NCBI GenBank assembly: GCA_023846275.1
Contig: JAIUJO010002340.1
Location: 182,989-246,988, forward strand
Length of the DNA stretch: 64,000 bases
Source: Vanilla planifolia
Lineage: Eukaryota; Streptophyta; Magnoliopsida; Asparagales; Orchidaceae
Reading direction: 5' to 3'
How positions within the stretch are numbered: position 1 is the first letter of the stretch; the number at the start of each line of letters is the position of its first letter. Below are positions 1-13,500 of the stretch, piece by piece. Below the pieces are notes generated by a model. The model was not told the origin of the DNA and ran no database searches. It worked only from the letters and a program-made list of their open reading frames with translations. A program made the translations under genes and the position numbers.

Positions 1-2505
1 GAGTAGAGCAAAGTTAGGCAAGACTAAGCTAGAGTATAGAGTACAACAGAGTAGAACAGAGCAGAGTAGAGTAGAGTAGAGTAGTGTAGAGAAGAGATGT
101 ATAGAGTAAAGGAGAGTAGTGCATAGAAGGGTATAGCAGAGTAGAGTAACGATAGCTTAGGCAAAGTAGAGAAAAGCAGAGCAAGGTAGAGCTGAATAGA
201 GTAGAGTAGAGTAGACTAGAGTATAGGAGAGAAGAGCATAGTAGAGAAAAAAGGAGAAGACTAGACAAGAGCAGAGCAGAGTAGAGTAGAGCTAGGTTAG
301 GTTAGAGTTTAGCTAGAGTAGAGTAGAGTAGAGTGGAATAGAGTAGAGTAGAGCTAAGCTAGGTTAAGTTAGGCTAGGTTAAGTTAGAGTAGAGTAGAGT
401 AAAGTATAGTATAGTGGAGTAGAGTAGAGTAGAGCTAGGTTATTTTTTGCTAAGCTCGGCTATCTTAGGCTAGGATAAGCTTGGCTAGGCTAGCCTAGAG
501 TAGAGTAGAGTAGAGTAGATTATAATAGAGTAGGATAGAATAGAGTAGAGTGGAGTTAAGTTAGGTTAGGATAGCCTAGGAAATGCTATTGTAAAGTAGA
601 ATATAGAAGAGCAGAGTATAGCAGAGTAGAGCAAAGAAGAGTAGAGTAGAGTAGAGTACAACAGAGTAGAGCAGAGTGGAGTAGAGTAGAGTAGAGAAGA
701 GTAGAGTAATGTAGAGCGAGGTTAGGCTTTGTTATGATAGAGTCAAGTAGGGCATAGTAGAGTTGATTAGAGTTGAGTATAGTATAGTAGAGTTAGGTTA
801 TGATAAGCTAGGGTAGGCTTGGCTTGGCTAGACTAGGCTATGGTAGAGTAGAGTAGATTAGATTAGAGTTGAGTAGATTAGAGTAGAGTAGAGGAGAGTA
901 GAGGATAGTAGAGTAAGGCATTACAGAGTAGAGTAGTGCAGAGTAGAGGAGAGGAGAGGAGAGTAGAGTAGAGCATAGAAGAGTAGAGAAGAGGAGAGGA
1001 GTGTAGGGTAGAGCAGTGCATAAAAAAGGAGAACAGAATAGAGCAGAGCAGAATAGACTAGAGTAAAATGGAGAAAAGCATTGTAGAATAAAGCAGAGTA
1101 GAGTAAAGTTAGGTTATGTAAGCTTAGGCTAGGCAAGAGTTGAGAAGAGTAGAGTAGGGTGGAATAGAGTGGAGTAATGTCGAGCTAGGTTAGGCTAGGC
1201 TAGGATCAGTAGAGTTGAGTACAGAGGAGCAAGGTTAGGATAGCCTAGGCGAGGCTAGGCTAGGCTAAGCTTGGCTAGCATAGGCTATGCTAGAGTAGAG
1301 TAGAGCAGAGTAGAGTAGAGCTAGGTTAGGCTTGGCTAGTTAAAGTATAGTAGAGCAGAGTATAGTAGAGTATAGTAGAGTAGAATAGAGTGGAGTAAAG
1401 TAGAGCAAAGTATAGCAGAGTAGAGTAGAGCTAAGAAGAGATGAGCAGAGTAGAGTAAAGAAGAGCAAACAAGAGTAGAGTAGAGCAGAATAGAGTTTTG
1501 TTAGGTTAGGTTAAGCTAGGCTAGAGTAAAGTAGAGTAGAGCTAGGTTATGTTAGGCTAGCCTAGGTTAGGTTATAATAGATTAGAGTAGAGTTTAGTAG
1601 AGTAGAGTAGAGTATAATAGAGTAGAGCTAGTTTAGGATTGGCTAGGCTAGGCTAGGTTAGGATAGGCCACGCTAGGCTAGAGTAGAGGAGAGTTGAGTA
1701 GAGTGGAGTAGAGTAGACTAGAATAAAATAGAGTAGAGTAGAGCTAGGTTAGGCTAGGCTAGGTTAGGTTAGGGTAAGCTTGTTTAGGATAAGCTAGAGT
1801 AGAGTAGAGTAGTGTAGAGCTAGGTTAGGACACGTTAGGCTAGGCTAAGCTAGAGTATTGTAAAGTAGAGTGGAGTAGAGTATAGTAGAGTAGAGGAGAG
1901 TATAGTAGAGTAAAGTAAAATACAGTCGAGTAGAGCAGAGTAGAGCAGAGTAGAATAGAGGAGAGGAGAGGAGAGTAGAGAAGAGTAGAGTATAGCAATA
2001 TAAAGCATAGTAGAGCTGTGCTGAGCAGTACAGAGTAGAGTAGAGCAGAGTAGAGTAGAGGTAGGTTAGGATATGGTAAGCCAATCTATGCTAGGCAAGA
2101 CTAGAGTAGAGTAGAATAGAGTAGAGTAGACTAGAGCTAAGTTAGGTAAGGCTAGGCTAAGGTAGGATAGGCTAGGATAACGTAGAGTAGAGTGGAGAAT
2201 AATAGAGTAGAGTAGTGTAGAGTGGAGTAAAGTAGAGTAGAGCTAGGTTAGGCTAGGGCAGGATAGGTTAGGCTAGGCTAAGCTATAGTAGAATAGAGTA
2301 GAGTAGATAAGAGTAGAGAAGAGTAGAATAGAGTAGAGCAAGGTTAGGATAGGCTAGGATAGAGTATAGTAGAATAGTGTATAGTAGAGTTGAGCAAAAT
2401 AGAGAAGAGCATAACAAAGCATAGCAGAGCAGAGCAGAAAAGAGTAAAGCAGAGTATAACAAAGCAAAGCACAGTAAAGCTAGGTTAGGCTAAGGTTGGC
2501 TATGT
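1..2505 (+). repeat. Long segmental duplication, copy 1 (partner 36,266-38,690)
   Basis: This stretch shares a long ordered series of rare words with 36,266-38,690. Examples are gtacaacagagtagaaca (41 and 36,306), gtaacgatagcttaggcaa (about 146 and 36,411), aaatgctat followed by gtaaa (581 and 36,837), gttatgatagagtc (731 and 36,994), ggacacgttaggc (1,828 and 38,027) and cacagtaaagctaggttagg (2,470 and 38,650). The offset drifts from 36,265 to 36,179, so copy 2 is about 86 bp shorter. Similarity fades after about 2,505. Copy 1 runs into the left window edge, so its true start is not visible. Confidence 0.95.
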
Positions 2506-5500
2506 TCGGCTAGGCTAGAGTAGTGTAGATTTGAGCTAGGTTCGGCTTTGGCTAGGCTAGGCTGGGTTAGAGTAGAGTACAGTAGAGTAGAGTAAAGTAG
2601 AGTAAAGAAGAGTAAAATAGAGTAGAGTAGAGTAAAGAAGAGTAGAGCTAGGTTTGGTTAGGCTAGGCTAGGCTAGAGTAGAGTAGTTTAAAGCTAGGTT
2701 AGGCTAGGCTAAGCTAGAGTAGAATTGAGTAGAGTAGAGTAGAGCAGAGCAGAGCAGAATAGAGTAGAGCAAAAAAGAGCAGAGCATAACATAGTAGAGT
2801 TGATCAGAGCTAAGTAGGCTAGGCTAGGCTATGCTAAGCTAGGCTAGATTAGAGTAGAGTAGAGTAAGGCTAAGTTAGGCTAAGCTAGATGAGGTGATTC
2901 TAGAGTAGAGTAGAGGAGAGTTAAATAGAGTAGAGTGATGTATAATTATGTAGAGTAGAGTAGAGTAGTGCTCAGTAAGGCTAGGCTAAGCTAGGCATGG
3001 ATAGAGTAGAAGTACACCAGAGTAGAGTAGAGTAGAGTAGAGGAAAGTAGCATACAGTAGAGCGGAGTAGAGAGGAATAAAGTAGAGCAAAGCAAAGTAG
3101 AGTAGAGCAAAGTAGAGTAGAACAGAACAAAGTAGAGTATAGCAGAGTAGAGCTATGTTTGGCTAGGCTAGGCTAGGTTAAGCATGGTTAGGGTAGAGTA
3201 TAGTAGAGCATAGTAGAGTAGAGTAGAGTAGAGTATAACATAGTAGAGTAGAGCGAGGTTAGGCTAGGCTAGGTTAGGCTAAGCAAGGCTAGAGTAGAGT
3301 AGAGTCGAGTAGAGCGAAGTAGAGTAGAGTATAGTAGAGTAGAGCTATGTTACGCTAGGCTAGGCAATAGAATAGTAAAGCAAAGTAGTGTGGAGTAGAG
3401 CAAAGTATAGTTGAGTAGAGCAGTGTAAAGTAGAGAATAGTAGGGTAAAGCAGAGTAGTATAGAGTTGTTCTTGTTTAGGGTAGGCAAAGGTAGGCTAGG
3501 CTAGGGTAAATTAGAGTAGACTAAGTAGAGTAGAGTAGAAAAGAGTAGAGCTAGGTTAGGCTAGGATAGGCTAAGCAAAGTTAGAATTGAGTAAAGAAGG
3601 GTGGAGTACATTAGAGTAGAGTAGAATAGAGCAGAGTAAAGAAGAGTGGAGCTAGGTTAGGCTAGGCTAAGCTAAGCAAGGGTAAACTAAGCTTTGCTAG
3701 AGTAGAGTAGAGCAGTTCAGAGTAGAGTAGAGTAGTGTAGAGTATAGTAAAGCTAGGTTAGGCTAGGCGAGGTTAGAGTGGAGTAGAGTAGAGTTGAGTA
3801 AAGTGGAGTAGAGTAGAGTAAAGCTTGGTTAGGTTAGGCTGAGCTAGGCAAGGATAGGCTAGGCTTGGCAAGGCTAGAGTAGAGTAGAGTAGAGCTAAGT
3901 TGGGCTAGGCTAGGCTAGGCTAGGTTTGAGTCGAGTAGAGTGGAGAAGAGTATAGTAGAGTAGAGTATAAGAAAGCAGAGGTGAGCTAGCTCAGACTAGG
4001 CTATGTTAGGTTTTGTTAGGATAGGCTCAGAAAGGTTAGGTTAGGCTAAAGTAAAGAAGAGTAGAGTAGGGTAGAGAAGAATAGAGTAGAGTAAAGTGGA
4101 GTAGAGTAGAGTAGAGTAGAAGTGTAGAGCAGAGCTGAGTATAGTAGAGCTGAGTAAAGTAGTGTAAAGCAAAGCAGAGTAGAGTGGAGAAGAGTATAAC
4201 AGAGCAAAGTAGAGAAGAGTTAAGTAGAGCAGAGTAGAGTAGAGTAGAGTATAGATTAGTTAGGCTATGACAGGCTAAGTTACGTTAGAGTAAAGTTGAG
4301 AATAGTTAAGTATAGTAGAGTAGAGTAGAATAGAGTAGAGCATAGTAGAGCTAGATTAGGTTAGGCTAGGCTGGGCTAAGTATGGCTTGACTATTGTAGA
4401 GTAGAACTAGGTTAGGTTAGGCGAGGCTAGGCTATGATAGAGTAGAGTAGAGTAGAGTTAAGTTAGGCTAAGCTAGGCAAGGCAAAGTTAGACTAGGACA
4501 AGATAGGCTAGGCTAGCCTAGAGTTGAGTAAAGTAGAGTAGAGCTAAGTAGAGTAGAGTAAAGTAGAGCTAAGTTAGGGTTGCCTAGGCTTAGCTAGGCT
4601 AGAGTATAATACAGCAGAGTAGAGCATAGCAGAGCTGTGCAAAGTAAAGAATAATAAAGCAAAGTAAGGCAAAGAAAAGTAGAGCAGAGTAAAGTAGAGC
4701 TAAGTTAGGTTAGGCTAAGCTTGGCAAGGCTAAGCTCTTGTAAACTAGAGTAGAGTAGAGTTAGGATAGGCTAGGCTAGCCTAAGCTAAGCTAAGTTTGG
4801 CTAGGCTAGAGTAGAGTAGGGTAGAGTAAGGTAGAGTAGAGTATAGTAGAGTAGAGTATAGTAGAGTAGAGCTTGGTTAGGCAAAGCTGGGCTAGGTTAG
4901 AGTAGAGTATTGTAGAATAGAGTAGAGCAGAGAAGAGGAGAGAACAATAGAGCAGAGCAGAGCTAGGTTTAGCTTGGCTAGACTAGGTGAGGTTAGAGTA
5001 GGGTAGAGTAGAGTAGAGTAGAGTAGAGGTAGTAGGCTAGGCTAGGCTAGGTGAGGTTAGAGTAGAGTAGAGTAAAGTAGAGTAGAGCAGAGTAGAGTAA
5101 AGCTAATTTAGGCTAGGTTAAGAAAAAGTAGGTTAGGCTAGGGTATATTAGGCTAAGCAAGGCATGAGCAGAGTAGAGTAGAGTAGAGAATAATTAAGCT
5201 AGGCTAGGCTAGAGTAGAGTTGAGTAGTGTAGTGTATAGTAGAGTACATTAAAGTAGAATAGAGTAGAGTGTAGTAGAGTGGAGTAGAGTAGAGTAGAAT
5301 AGAGTTGAGAAGAGTATAGTAGAGCAGAGTAGAGCAAAGCAGAATAGAGTTGAGTAGAATAGAGTAAAGTGGAGTAGAGCTTGGTTAGCCTAAGCGAGGC
5401 TTAGGTAAGCTAGGCTATGTTTAGCTAGGCTAGGCTAAAGTAGAGTAGAGTAGAGTAAATTAGAGTAGAGAAGAATAAAAGAGAGGATAGTAGAGTAGAG

Positions 5501-5888
5501 TAGAGAAAATTCGATCAGAGCAGTGCAGAGTAGAGTAGAGTAGAGCTAGGTTAGGCTAGGGTAGGCTAAGCTATGCTAAGTTAGGCTAGCATAGACTAGA
5601 CTAGAGAAGAATTGAGTAGAGTAGAGTAGAGTAGAGTAGAGTAAGCAGGGCTAGGTTAGGTTAGGCTAGGCTAGAGTAGAGAGTAGAGTAGAGTAAAGTA
5701 GAGTAGAGTAGTGTAGAGCAAAATAGAGCTGAGTAGAGCTAGGTTAGTCCAGGATAGACTAGAGCAGAGCAGAGCTAGGTAGGCAAGGCTTGGCTAGGCT
5801 TGTTAGAGTAGAGTAGAGTAGAGAAGACTAGTGTAGAGTAGAACTAGGTTAGGTTAGGCTAGGCTAGGCTAGAATATTCTAGGTTAGG

Positions 5889-6076
5889 CTAGGGTACAAT
5901 AAAGTAGAGTACAGTAGAAAAGAGTAGAGTAAAGCATAGTAGAGCTAAGTAAAGTAGAGAAGAGCAATGGAGAGTAGGGTAGAGTAGAGTAGAGTAGGTT
6001 AGAGTAATAAAAAGAAGAGCAGAGCATAGTAGAGTAGAGCAGAGCTTGCTTAAGCTAGGCTAGGCTAGGCCACACT
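5889..6076 (+). repeat. Tandem duplication of about 191 bp, copy 1
   Basis: Shared ordered markers with the adjacent 6,077-6,262: aataaagtagag (5,898 and 6,084), gcatagtagagctaag (5,934 and 6,125), aataaaaagaagagcagag (6,006 and 6,197) and taagctaggct (6,051 and 6,242). The offset is 186-191. A shorter echo of the aataaaaag segment lies near 7,008. Confidence 0.88.
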
Positions 6077-6262
6077 AGAGTATAATAAAGTAGAGTAGAG
6101 TAGAGTAGAGAAGAGTATAGCAGAGCATAGTAGAGCTAAGTAGAGTATAGAAGAGCAGAGGAGAGTGGAGTAGAATGGAGCAGAGTAGATTAGAGCAATA
6201 AAAAGAAGAGCAGAGCACAATAGAGTAGAGCAGAGCTAGCTTAAGCTAGGCTAAGCTTGGCT
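6077..6262 (+). repeat. Tandem duplication of about 191 bp, copy 2
   Basis: Second copy of the unit at 5,889-6,076, carrying scattered substitutions. It ends with ggctacacaagag, which resembles ggccacactagag at the end of copy 1 and places the unit boundary inside a B block. Confidence 0.88.
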
Positions 6263-9200
6263 ACACAAGAGTATGGTAGTGTACGGTAGAGCTCAGTTAG
6301 GATTGGCTAGGTTAGGCTAGTTAGAGTAGAGTAGTGTAGAGTAGAGCTAGGTTACATTAGGTTGGGCTTGGCTAGGCTAAGCTAAGTTAGAGTTGAGTAA
6401 AGTAGAGTCGAGTAGAGTAGAGCTCAGTTAGGCAATGTTATGCTAGGCTAGGTTAGAGCATGGTAGAGTTAAGTAGAACAAAGAAGAGCGAAGCAGAGTA
6501 GAGTAGAGTAGAGTAGAGAAGAGAAAACAAGAGTAGAGTAGAGTAGAATAAAGCAAAGCAGACTAGAGCAAAGCAGAGTAGAGCAAAGTACAGCTAGGTT
6601 AGGCTAAGCTAGCTTAGAGTTCTGTTTAATAAAGTAGAGTAGAGTAGAGTAGAGTAAGGCTAGGTTAATCTAAGCAAGATAGGACTAGGCCTGGCTAGGT
6701 TAGGCATGGCTAGAGTAGACTAGAATGGAGTAGAGATAGGTTCTGTTAGGCTAGGCTAGGCTGAAGTAGAGTAAAGAAGAGTAGAAAAAAGTAGAGAAGA
6801 GTAGAGTAGAGTATAATAGAGCATAACATAGTAGAGCAGAGTAAATTGGAGCAATGTAGAAAAGAGTAGAGTAAAGTAGAGTAGAGCAGAGCAGAGAAGA
6901 GCATAGCTATGTTAGGCTAGGCTAGGGTAAGCTAGGCTATGCTTGGCTATGCAAGGCTGGAGTAGAGTACATAGAGAAGAGAAGATTAGAGCAGAGCAGA
7001 GCAGAGTAATAAAAAGTAAAGCAGAGCATAATAGAGTATGGCAGAGCAAGGTTAGTGTAAGCTATTTTATGCCAGGCAAGGTTAGGCTAAGCCAAAGTAG
7101 AGTAGAGTAAGGTAGAGCTAGGTTAGGCTAGGCTAGGTTAGGCTAGGCCAGGTTAGGCTGGGCTAGAGTAGAATAAAGTAGACTACTATAGATCTAAGTC
7201 AAGTTAGGCTATGGTAAGCTAGGCGGGGTTGGGCTAAGCTAAGCTAGGTTAACTTAGAGTAGAGTAGAGTATAATAGAATAGAGTAGGGTAGAGTTAGGT
7301 TAGCGTAAGCGAGGCTAAGCTAGGCTAAGTTAGTGTAGAGTAGAGTAGAGTAGAGTAGAGAAGAGTGGAGCAGAGTAGTGACGAGTCGAGTAAAGTATAG
7401 TAGAGTATGGTTAGGCAACGTTAGGCTAGGTTAGAGTATAGTAGAGTAGAGTTTGGAAGAATAAAACTAGGCTAGGCTTTACAGGGCTAGGGAAGGTTAG
7501 AGTAGAGGAGAGCAGAGTAAAGTAGAGTATAGTAGAGGAAAGTTGAGAAGAGCTAGTTAAGCTATGCTTGGCTATGCTAGGCAAGGTTAAAGTAGTGTAA
7601 AGCAAAGTAGAGTGGAGCAGAGTGGAGAAGAATAGAGTAGAGTAAAATAGAGCTAGTGGACGCTAGGCTAGGTTAGGCTCGAGTCGAGGAGGGTAGAGTA
7701 GAGTAGATTAATGCAGAGCAGAGCAGAGCAAAGTAAAGTGGAGAAGAGCAGAGTAGAGTTGAGCTAGGTTAGGCATGGATAGGTCAGCTAGGCTAAGCTA
7801 GAGTAGAGTAGAGAAGAGCTAGGTTAGGCTAAGCTAAATTAGCCTAAGTTAGAGAACAGTAGAGTAGAGTAGAGTAAAGTAGTGTAGAGCTAGGTTAGGC
7901 TAAGCTAGGAATGGCTAGGCTACGCAAGGTTTTTCTAGGTTAAGATAGGCTAGGCTAAAGTGGAGTAGTAGAGGTAGGTTAGGCTAAGTTAGGTTAGGAT
8001 AGGCTCGGTTAGGAGAGACTAGTTTGGAGAAGTGTAGAGTAGATTAAAGCGTAGCAGAGTAGAGTTGATTAGTGTAGATAGAGAAGAGTAGAGTTTAGGA
8101 GAGTAAATTAGTGTAGTGTAGAGTAGAGTAGAGCAAGGTTAGGCAAGGATAGGCAAGGTTAAGCTAAGCTTGGGATGGATAGGCTAGTGAAGGCAAGGCT
8201 AGAATAGAGTAGAGTAGAGCTAGGTCAGGCAAGGCTATGCTAGAGTACAGTAGAGTAGACTAGAGTAGCGTAAAGCAGAGTAGAGCATAGCAAAGAATAA
8301 CATAATAGAGTCGAGCATAGTACAGCATAGGTAGGTTAGGCTAGGCTAGGCTAAACTAGGCAAGTGTTGTGTTTAGTAGGGTAAAGCAAAGTAGAGTATA
8401 GTAGAGCTGAGTATAGTAGAGAGATCAGTAGAAGAGTAGAGCTCAGTTAAGCTAAGCTAAGCAAGGCTATAATAGAGTAGAGTTTAGCTAGGGTTGGCTA
8501 AGATAGAGTATAGTAGATTAGAGTAGAATAGAGCAAAGTAGAGAAGAATAGAGCGAAGCAGAGCATAGGAGAGTAGAGTAGGGTATAGGAAGGTTGGGCT
8601 AGGCTAGAGTAAAAGAGGGTAGAGCTAGGTTAGGCAAGGTTAAACTAGGTTCGAGTCGAGTAGAGTAGAGTAGAGTGGAGTTCAGTAGAGTAGAGTATAG
8701 TGGAGTAGAGTATAGTAGAGTAGAGTAGCATAGAGTAGAGTAGAGCTAGGTTAGGTAGTGTTAGGTAAGGCTAAGTTAGGCTAAGATAGGCAAGGCTAGG
8801 CCAGCTAGAGTAGAGTAGCATATCATAGAGTAGAGTACAGCTTGGGTAACCTAAGCAAGGCTAGAGTAGAGTAGAGTAGAGCAGACTACAGTAGAGCAGA
8901 GTAGATTAGAGAAGATTAGAGCAGAGCAGAGTAGAGTAAAGCTATGTTAGGTTATGCTAGGGAAGGATAGGCTAGAGTAAAATAGCATAGAGTAGAGTTG
9001 AGCTAGTTTATGCAAGGGTAAGCTAGAGTATAGTATAGCATAGTAGAGTACAGTAGAGAAGAGTAGAGTAGAGAAGAGTAAAGCTGAGTTGAGTGGCACA
9101 TAGCTAGGTTAAGCTAGGATAGGCTAGGCTAGGCTAGAGTAGAGTAAAGTAGAGTAAAGTAGAGTATAGTAGGATAAAGCTGGGTTTGGCTACAATAGGC

Positions 9201-12200
9201 TAGGCTAAAAGTTAGAGTAGAGTATAGTAGAGTAGAGTAGAGTACAGTGGAGTATAGCTAGGTTAGGCTAGGCTAAGCTTGGGTAGGCTCGACAAGGATA
9301 AGCTAGGCTAGGCTAGAGTAGAGTACAGTAGAGTAGAGGTTAGCAGAGCATAGTAAACTTAGGTTATGCTTGACTAGGCTAGAGCACAATAAAGCATAGT
9401 GGAATAGAGTAGTGTAGAGTAGAGTAGAGTAGAGTGGAGAAAAGTAGTGTAGTGTAGTGCAAAGCAAATTAGAGTATAGCAGAGTGTAGTAAAGCAGAGT
9501 AGAGCAAGGTTAAGCCAGGCTTGGCTAGGCTAGGCTAAACTAGGCTGGGCTAGAGTAGAGTATAGTAGAGCAAGGTTATGCTAGGCTAGGCTAGGCTATG
9601 TTATTATAGAGTAGAGTAGATTAGAGTAGAGTAGAGTACAATAGAGTAGAGTAGAGTAAAGCAAGGCCAGGCTAGGCTAGCCTAGGATAGGCTACAAAAG
9701 GCTAAGCAAGGAAGGAGTGGTGTTGAGAAGAATAGAGTAGGGTAGAGTAAAGTAGAGTAGAGGAGAGTAGAGTAAGGCTCGGTTATGCTCTGTTATGCTT
9801 GGCTAAACTAGCTTAGAGTAGAGTAGAGTATAGTAGAGTAGAATTGAGTAGAGTGGAGTAGAGCAGAGTAGTGTAGAGCAAAACAGAATAAGACAAAGCA
9901 GTGTAGAGGAGAGTAGAGTAGAGCAAAGAAGAGTAGAGTAGAACAAAGAAAAGCTAACAGAGTAGAGCATGCAATGTAGAAAAGAGCAAAAGTAGAGCTG
10001 AGCTTAGCTAAGCAGAATAGAACAAATCAGAGCAAAGCAAGGTAACTCAGAGTAGAGTTGGGTAGAGCTAGGTTAGGTTAGGCTAAGTTTGGCTAGCTAG
10101 AGTAGATTAGAGAAGAGCATAGTAGAGTAGAACAGAGTAGAGCAAAATAGAGCAGAGCAAAAGAAAGTAGAGCAGAATAAAGTTGAGCAAAATAGAGAAA
10201 AGCCGAGCAAGTAGAGCAAAGTGGAGTTAGGTTATTCTAGGCTATGCTATGCTTGGCTAGGCTAGAGTAGAGCTAGGTTAGGCTAAGTTAGGTTATAGTA
10301 GAGTAGTATTTAGTGGAGTAGAATGAAGTAGAATGGAGTAGAGTAGAGTATAGTATAGTAGAGTAGAGTATAGTAGAGTAGAGTAAAGAAGAGCATTATA
10401 GAGCAAAGCAAAATAGAGTAGAACAGAGTAAAGCAAAGCAAAGTAGTATAGAGTATAGTTGAGCAGAGTCTAGGCTATGCATGGCTAAAGCAAAGTAGAG
10501 TAGAGTAGAGTTGGGCTAGGTTAGGTTAGGCTAGACTAGGCTAAGTTAGAATAGAGTATAATAGAGTAGATTTTAGTCGAGAAGAGTAGAGAAGAGCAGA
10601 GAAGAGTAGAGTAGAGCTAAGTCAAGCTAGGTAGACTATGCTAGAGTAGGCTTGGCTAGGCTATGCTAGGCTAGAGTAGAGTAGAGTAAAGCTAGCTTAG
10701 GTTAGGCTAGGCAAAACAAGGCTTGAGTAGGGTAGAGAAGAGTAGAGTAGTGCAGAGTAAAGCAAAGCTAAGTAGAGCAGAGAAGAGTAGAGCATAACAG
10801 AGTAGAGTAGAGCAGTGCACACAGGAGCAGAGTAGAGTAGAGTAGAGAAGAGTAGAGAAGAGTAGAGCTAGGAGGAGTAGAGCATAACTGAGCAGAGTAG
10901 ATCAGAGTATAGTTTAGATAGGTTAGGATAGGGTAAGCTTGAATAGAGAAGTATGGAGTAGAGTGGAGTTAAGTAGAGTATAGAGTAGGGAGTATACCAG
11001 AGTAGAGTAGGGCTAGGTTAGGTTAGGCTTGGTTATGTTAGGCTTTTCAAGGATAGGCTAGGCTAGGCTAAAGTACAATATAGTAGAGTATAGAAGAGTA
11101 GTACAGAGTAAAGTAGAGTAGAACCAAGTAGATAAGAGTAAGGTAAAGCAAAGTAAAGGAAAACAAAGAAGAGTAGAGCTCAGCTAGGCTAGGTTACGCT
11201 AAGCTCGAGTAGAGTAGAGCAGAGTTGAGTTTAGTTGAGTAGAGTTGAGTAGAGTGGAGTAGAGTAGAGTAAAGCAGAGTAGATATAAGTAGAGTAGAGA
11301 AGAGGAGTAAAGTAGAGTAGAGCTAGGTTAGCTTAAGCTAGCCTAGGCTAAGGTAGGCTAGGCTATAGTAGAGTATAGTAGAGAAGAGTAGAGCTCGGTT
11401 ATGCTAGGCTAGGCTATGCACAACTAGAGTAGAGTAGGATAGAGTAGAGTAGAGCATAACAGAGTAGAGAAGAATAGAGCATAGTAGAATAGAGCAGAGT
11501 AGAGTAGAGCAGAGCATAGTAGAATAGCAGAGCAGAGTAGAGCAGAGTAGAGTAGAGTAGAGTAGAGCAAGGCAAAGTAAAGGAAAGCAGAGCAAAGTAG
11601 AGCTGAGCAAAGTAGAGAATAGTAGAGCTAGGTTATGCTAGGCTAGGCAAGAGTACAGCAGAGTGGAGTAACGGTAGATTCGGCTAGGCTAGGCTAGAAT
11701 AGTGTAAAGCATAATATAGTAGAGTAGAGTAGATTAGATTAGAGTAGAGCTAGGTTACGCTTAGCTAGGCCAGGCTTGGCTAGGCTAGGGTAGAGTAGAG
11801 CATAATAAAGTAGATTAGAGTAAAGTAGAGTAGAGCATAACAGAGTAGAGCAAAGCAGAGATGAGTAGAGGAGAAAAGAATATAATAGGGTAGAGCATAG
11901 AAGTGCAGAGCATAGTAAAGTGTAGTAGAGCAGAGAAGAGCTTAGCAAAGTAGGGCTGAGAAGGGTAGAGTTGAGTAGAGTAGAGTAGAGTTGAGCTATA
12001 TTAGGCTAGGCATGGCTATGCTAGGCTAGGAAGGGTAAGCTAGGCTAGGCTAGATTAGAGTAGAGTAGAATATAATAAAGTAGAGTAGAGTATAATAGAG
12101 TAGAGTAGAGCTAGGTCATGCTAGAGTACAGTAAAGCAGATTGGAGTAGATTAATGTGGTGTGGAGTAGAGTAGAGTTAGATTTGGCTAGGCGAGGGTAG

Positions 12201-13436
12201 GCTAGGCTAAGCTATACTTGGCTAGGCTAGAGTAGACTGGAGTAGAGTAAAGTAGAGTGGAGCTAGGTTAGGCTAGGCTAGGCAAGGCTAAGTTAGAGTA
12301 TAGTAGAGTATATTACAACAGAGAAGAGTAGAGTAAAGTAGAATAAAATAAGGTTAGGCTAGGCTAGGTTATAGTAGAGTATATTAAAGTAGAGTAGAGT
12401 AAAAGAGAGTAGAGTATAATAGAGTAGATTAGAGTTGAGTTAGGTTAAGTTAGGCTAAGCTATGTTAGGGTAGGCAACGTTAGGCTAGACTTGGCTAGAG
12501 TAGAGTACAGGTTGGTTAGGCTAGGCTAAGCTAGAGCAGAGTAGAGTAGAGTAGTGCAGAATAGAGTGGAGTAGAGAAGAGTAGGGCAAAGTGGAGAAGT
12601 ACAAAATAAAATAGAGCCAAGCAGAATACAATAGAAGAGAGTAGAGTAGAGAGAGTAGAGTAGAGTAGAGCTAGTTTTTACTAAGCTAGGCTAGGTTAGA
12701 ATAGAGTACAATAGAGTAGAGTAGAGTAAAGTAGAGTAGAATGGCATAGAGTAGAGTAGAATAGAGCAAAATAGAGTAGAGAAGAGGAGAGTAGAGAAGA
12801 GTAGAGTTGGTCAGGGCAAAGGAAAGTGGAGAAGGGTAGTGCTCAGTTAGGCTAGGCTAAGTTTAGCTAGAGTAGAGTAGAGTAAAGTACAGTAAAGTAG
12901 AGTGTAGTAGAGTGTAGTAGAGTAGAGCAGAGTAGAGCCGAGTAGAGTGGTGTAGAGTAGAGAAGAGTATAATAGACTAGAGTAGAGTAAAATAGAGCTA
13001 GGATAGGCTAGGCTATGTTAGGTTATGTTGGGTTAGGCTTGGCTAGAGTAGAGTAGAGCTTGGCTAGTTTAGACTAAGCTAGAGTAGGGTAGAGTAGAGT
13101 AGAGTAGAATAAAATTTAGCAGAGTGTAGAAAAGAAGAGTAGAGTAGATTAAACTAGCGTAGAGTAGAGCAAAGTAGAGCAGAGCTGAGAAGAGATAGGT
13201 AAGGCTAGCATAAGCAAGGCTAGGCTAGAGTAAAGTAGTGTAGAGCTAGAATAGGATAGGCTAAGCAGACTAGGTTAGAGTAGACTAGAGTAGAGTAGAG
13301 TATAGTAGAGTATAATAGAGTATGGTAAAGTAGAACTATATTAGGCTAGGGTTATCTAATCTAAGCTAGGCTAGGATAGGCTAGAGTAGAGTTGAGTAGA
13401 GTAAAATAGAGTAGAGAAGAGTAGCGTAGAGTATGG

Positions 13437-13500
13437 CTAAGTTTTCCCAGTCTAGCCTAGAGTAGAGTACGACAAGAGTAGAGCAGAGTGGAGCCCAATA
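13437..13500. other. Irregular patch with a CCC-containing word
   Basis: gttttcccagtctagcctag (13,441-13,460), then acgacaag and gagcccaatagc, carry CCC runs that are rare on the left arm. The patch sits at the end of a B block. The identity is unknown and the patch is most likely a diverged B block. Confidence 0.5.

Noticed and set aside
13441-13452. Exact 12-base match to the start of the M13 (-40) forward primer site (gttttcccagtc).
   Set aside because: The match stops after 12 bases, the rest of the primer site is absent, and the flanks are satellite. A chance match in a diverged B block is more likely than vector sequence.
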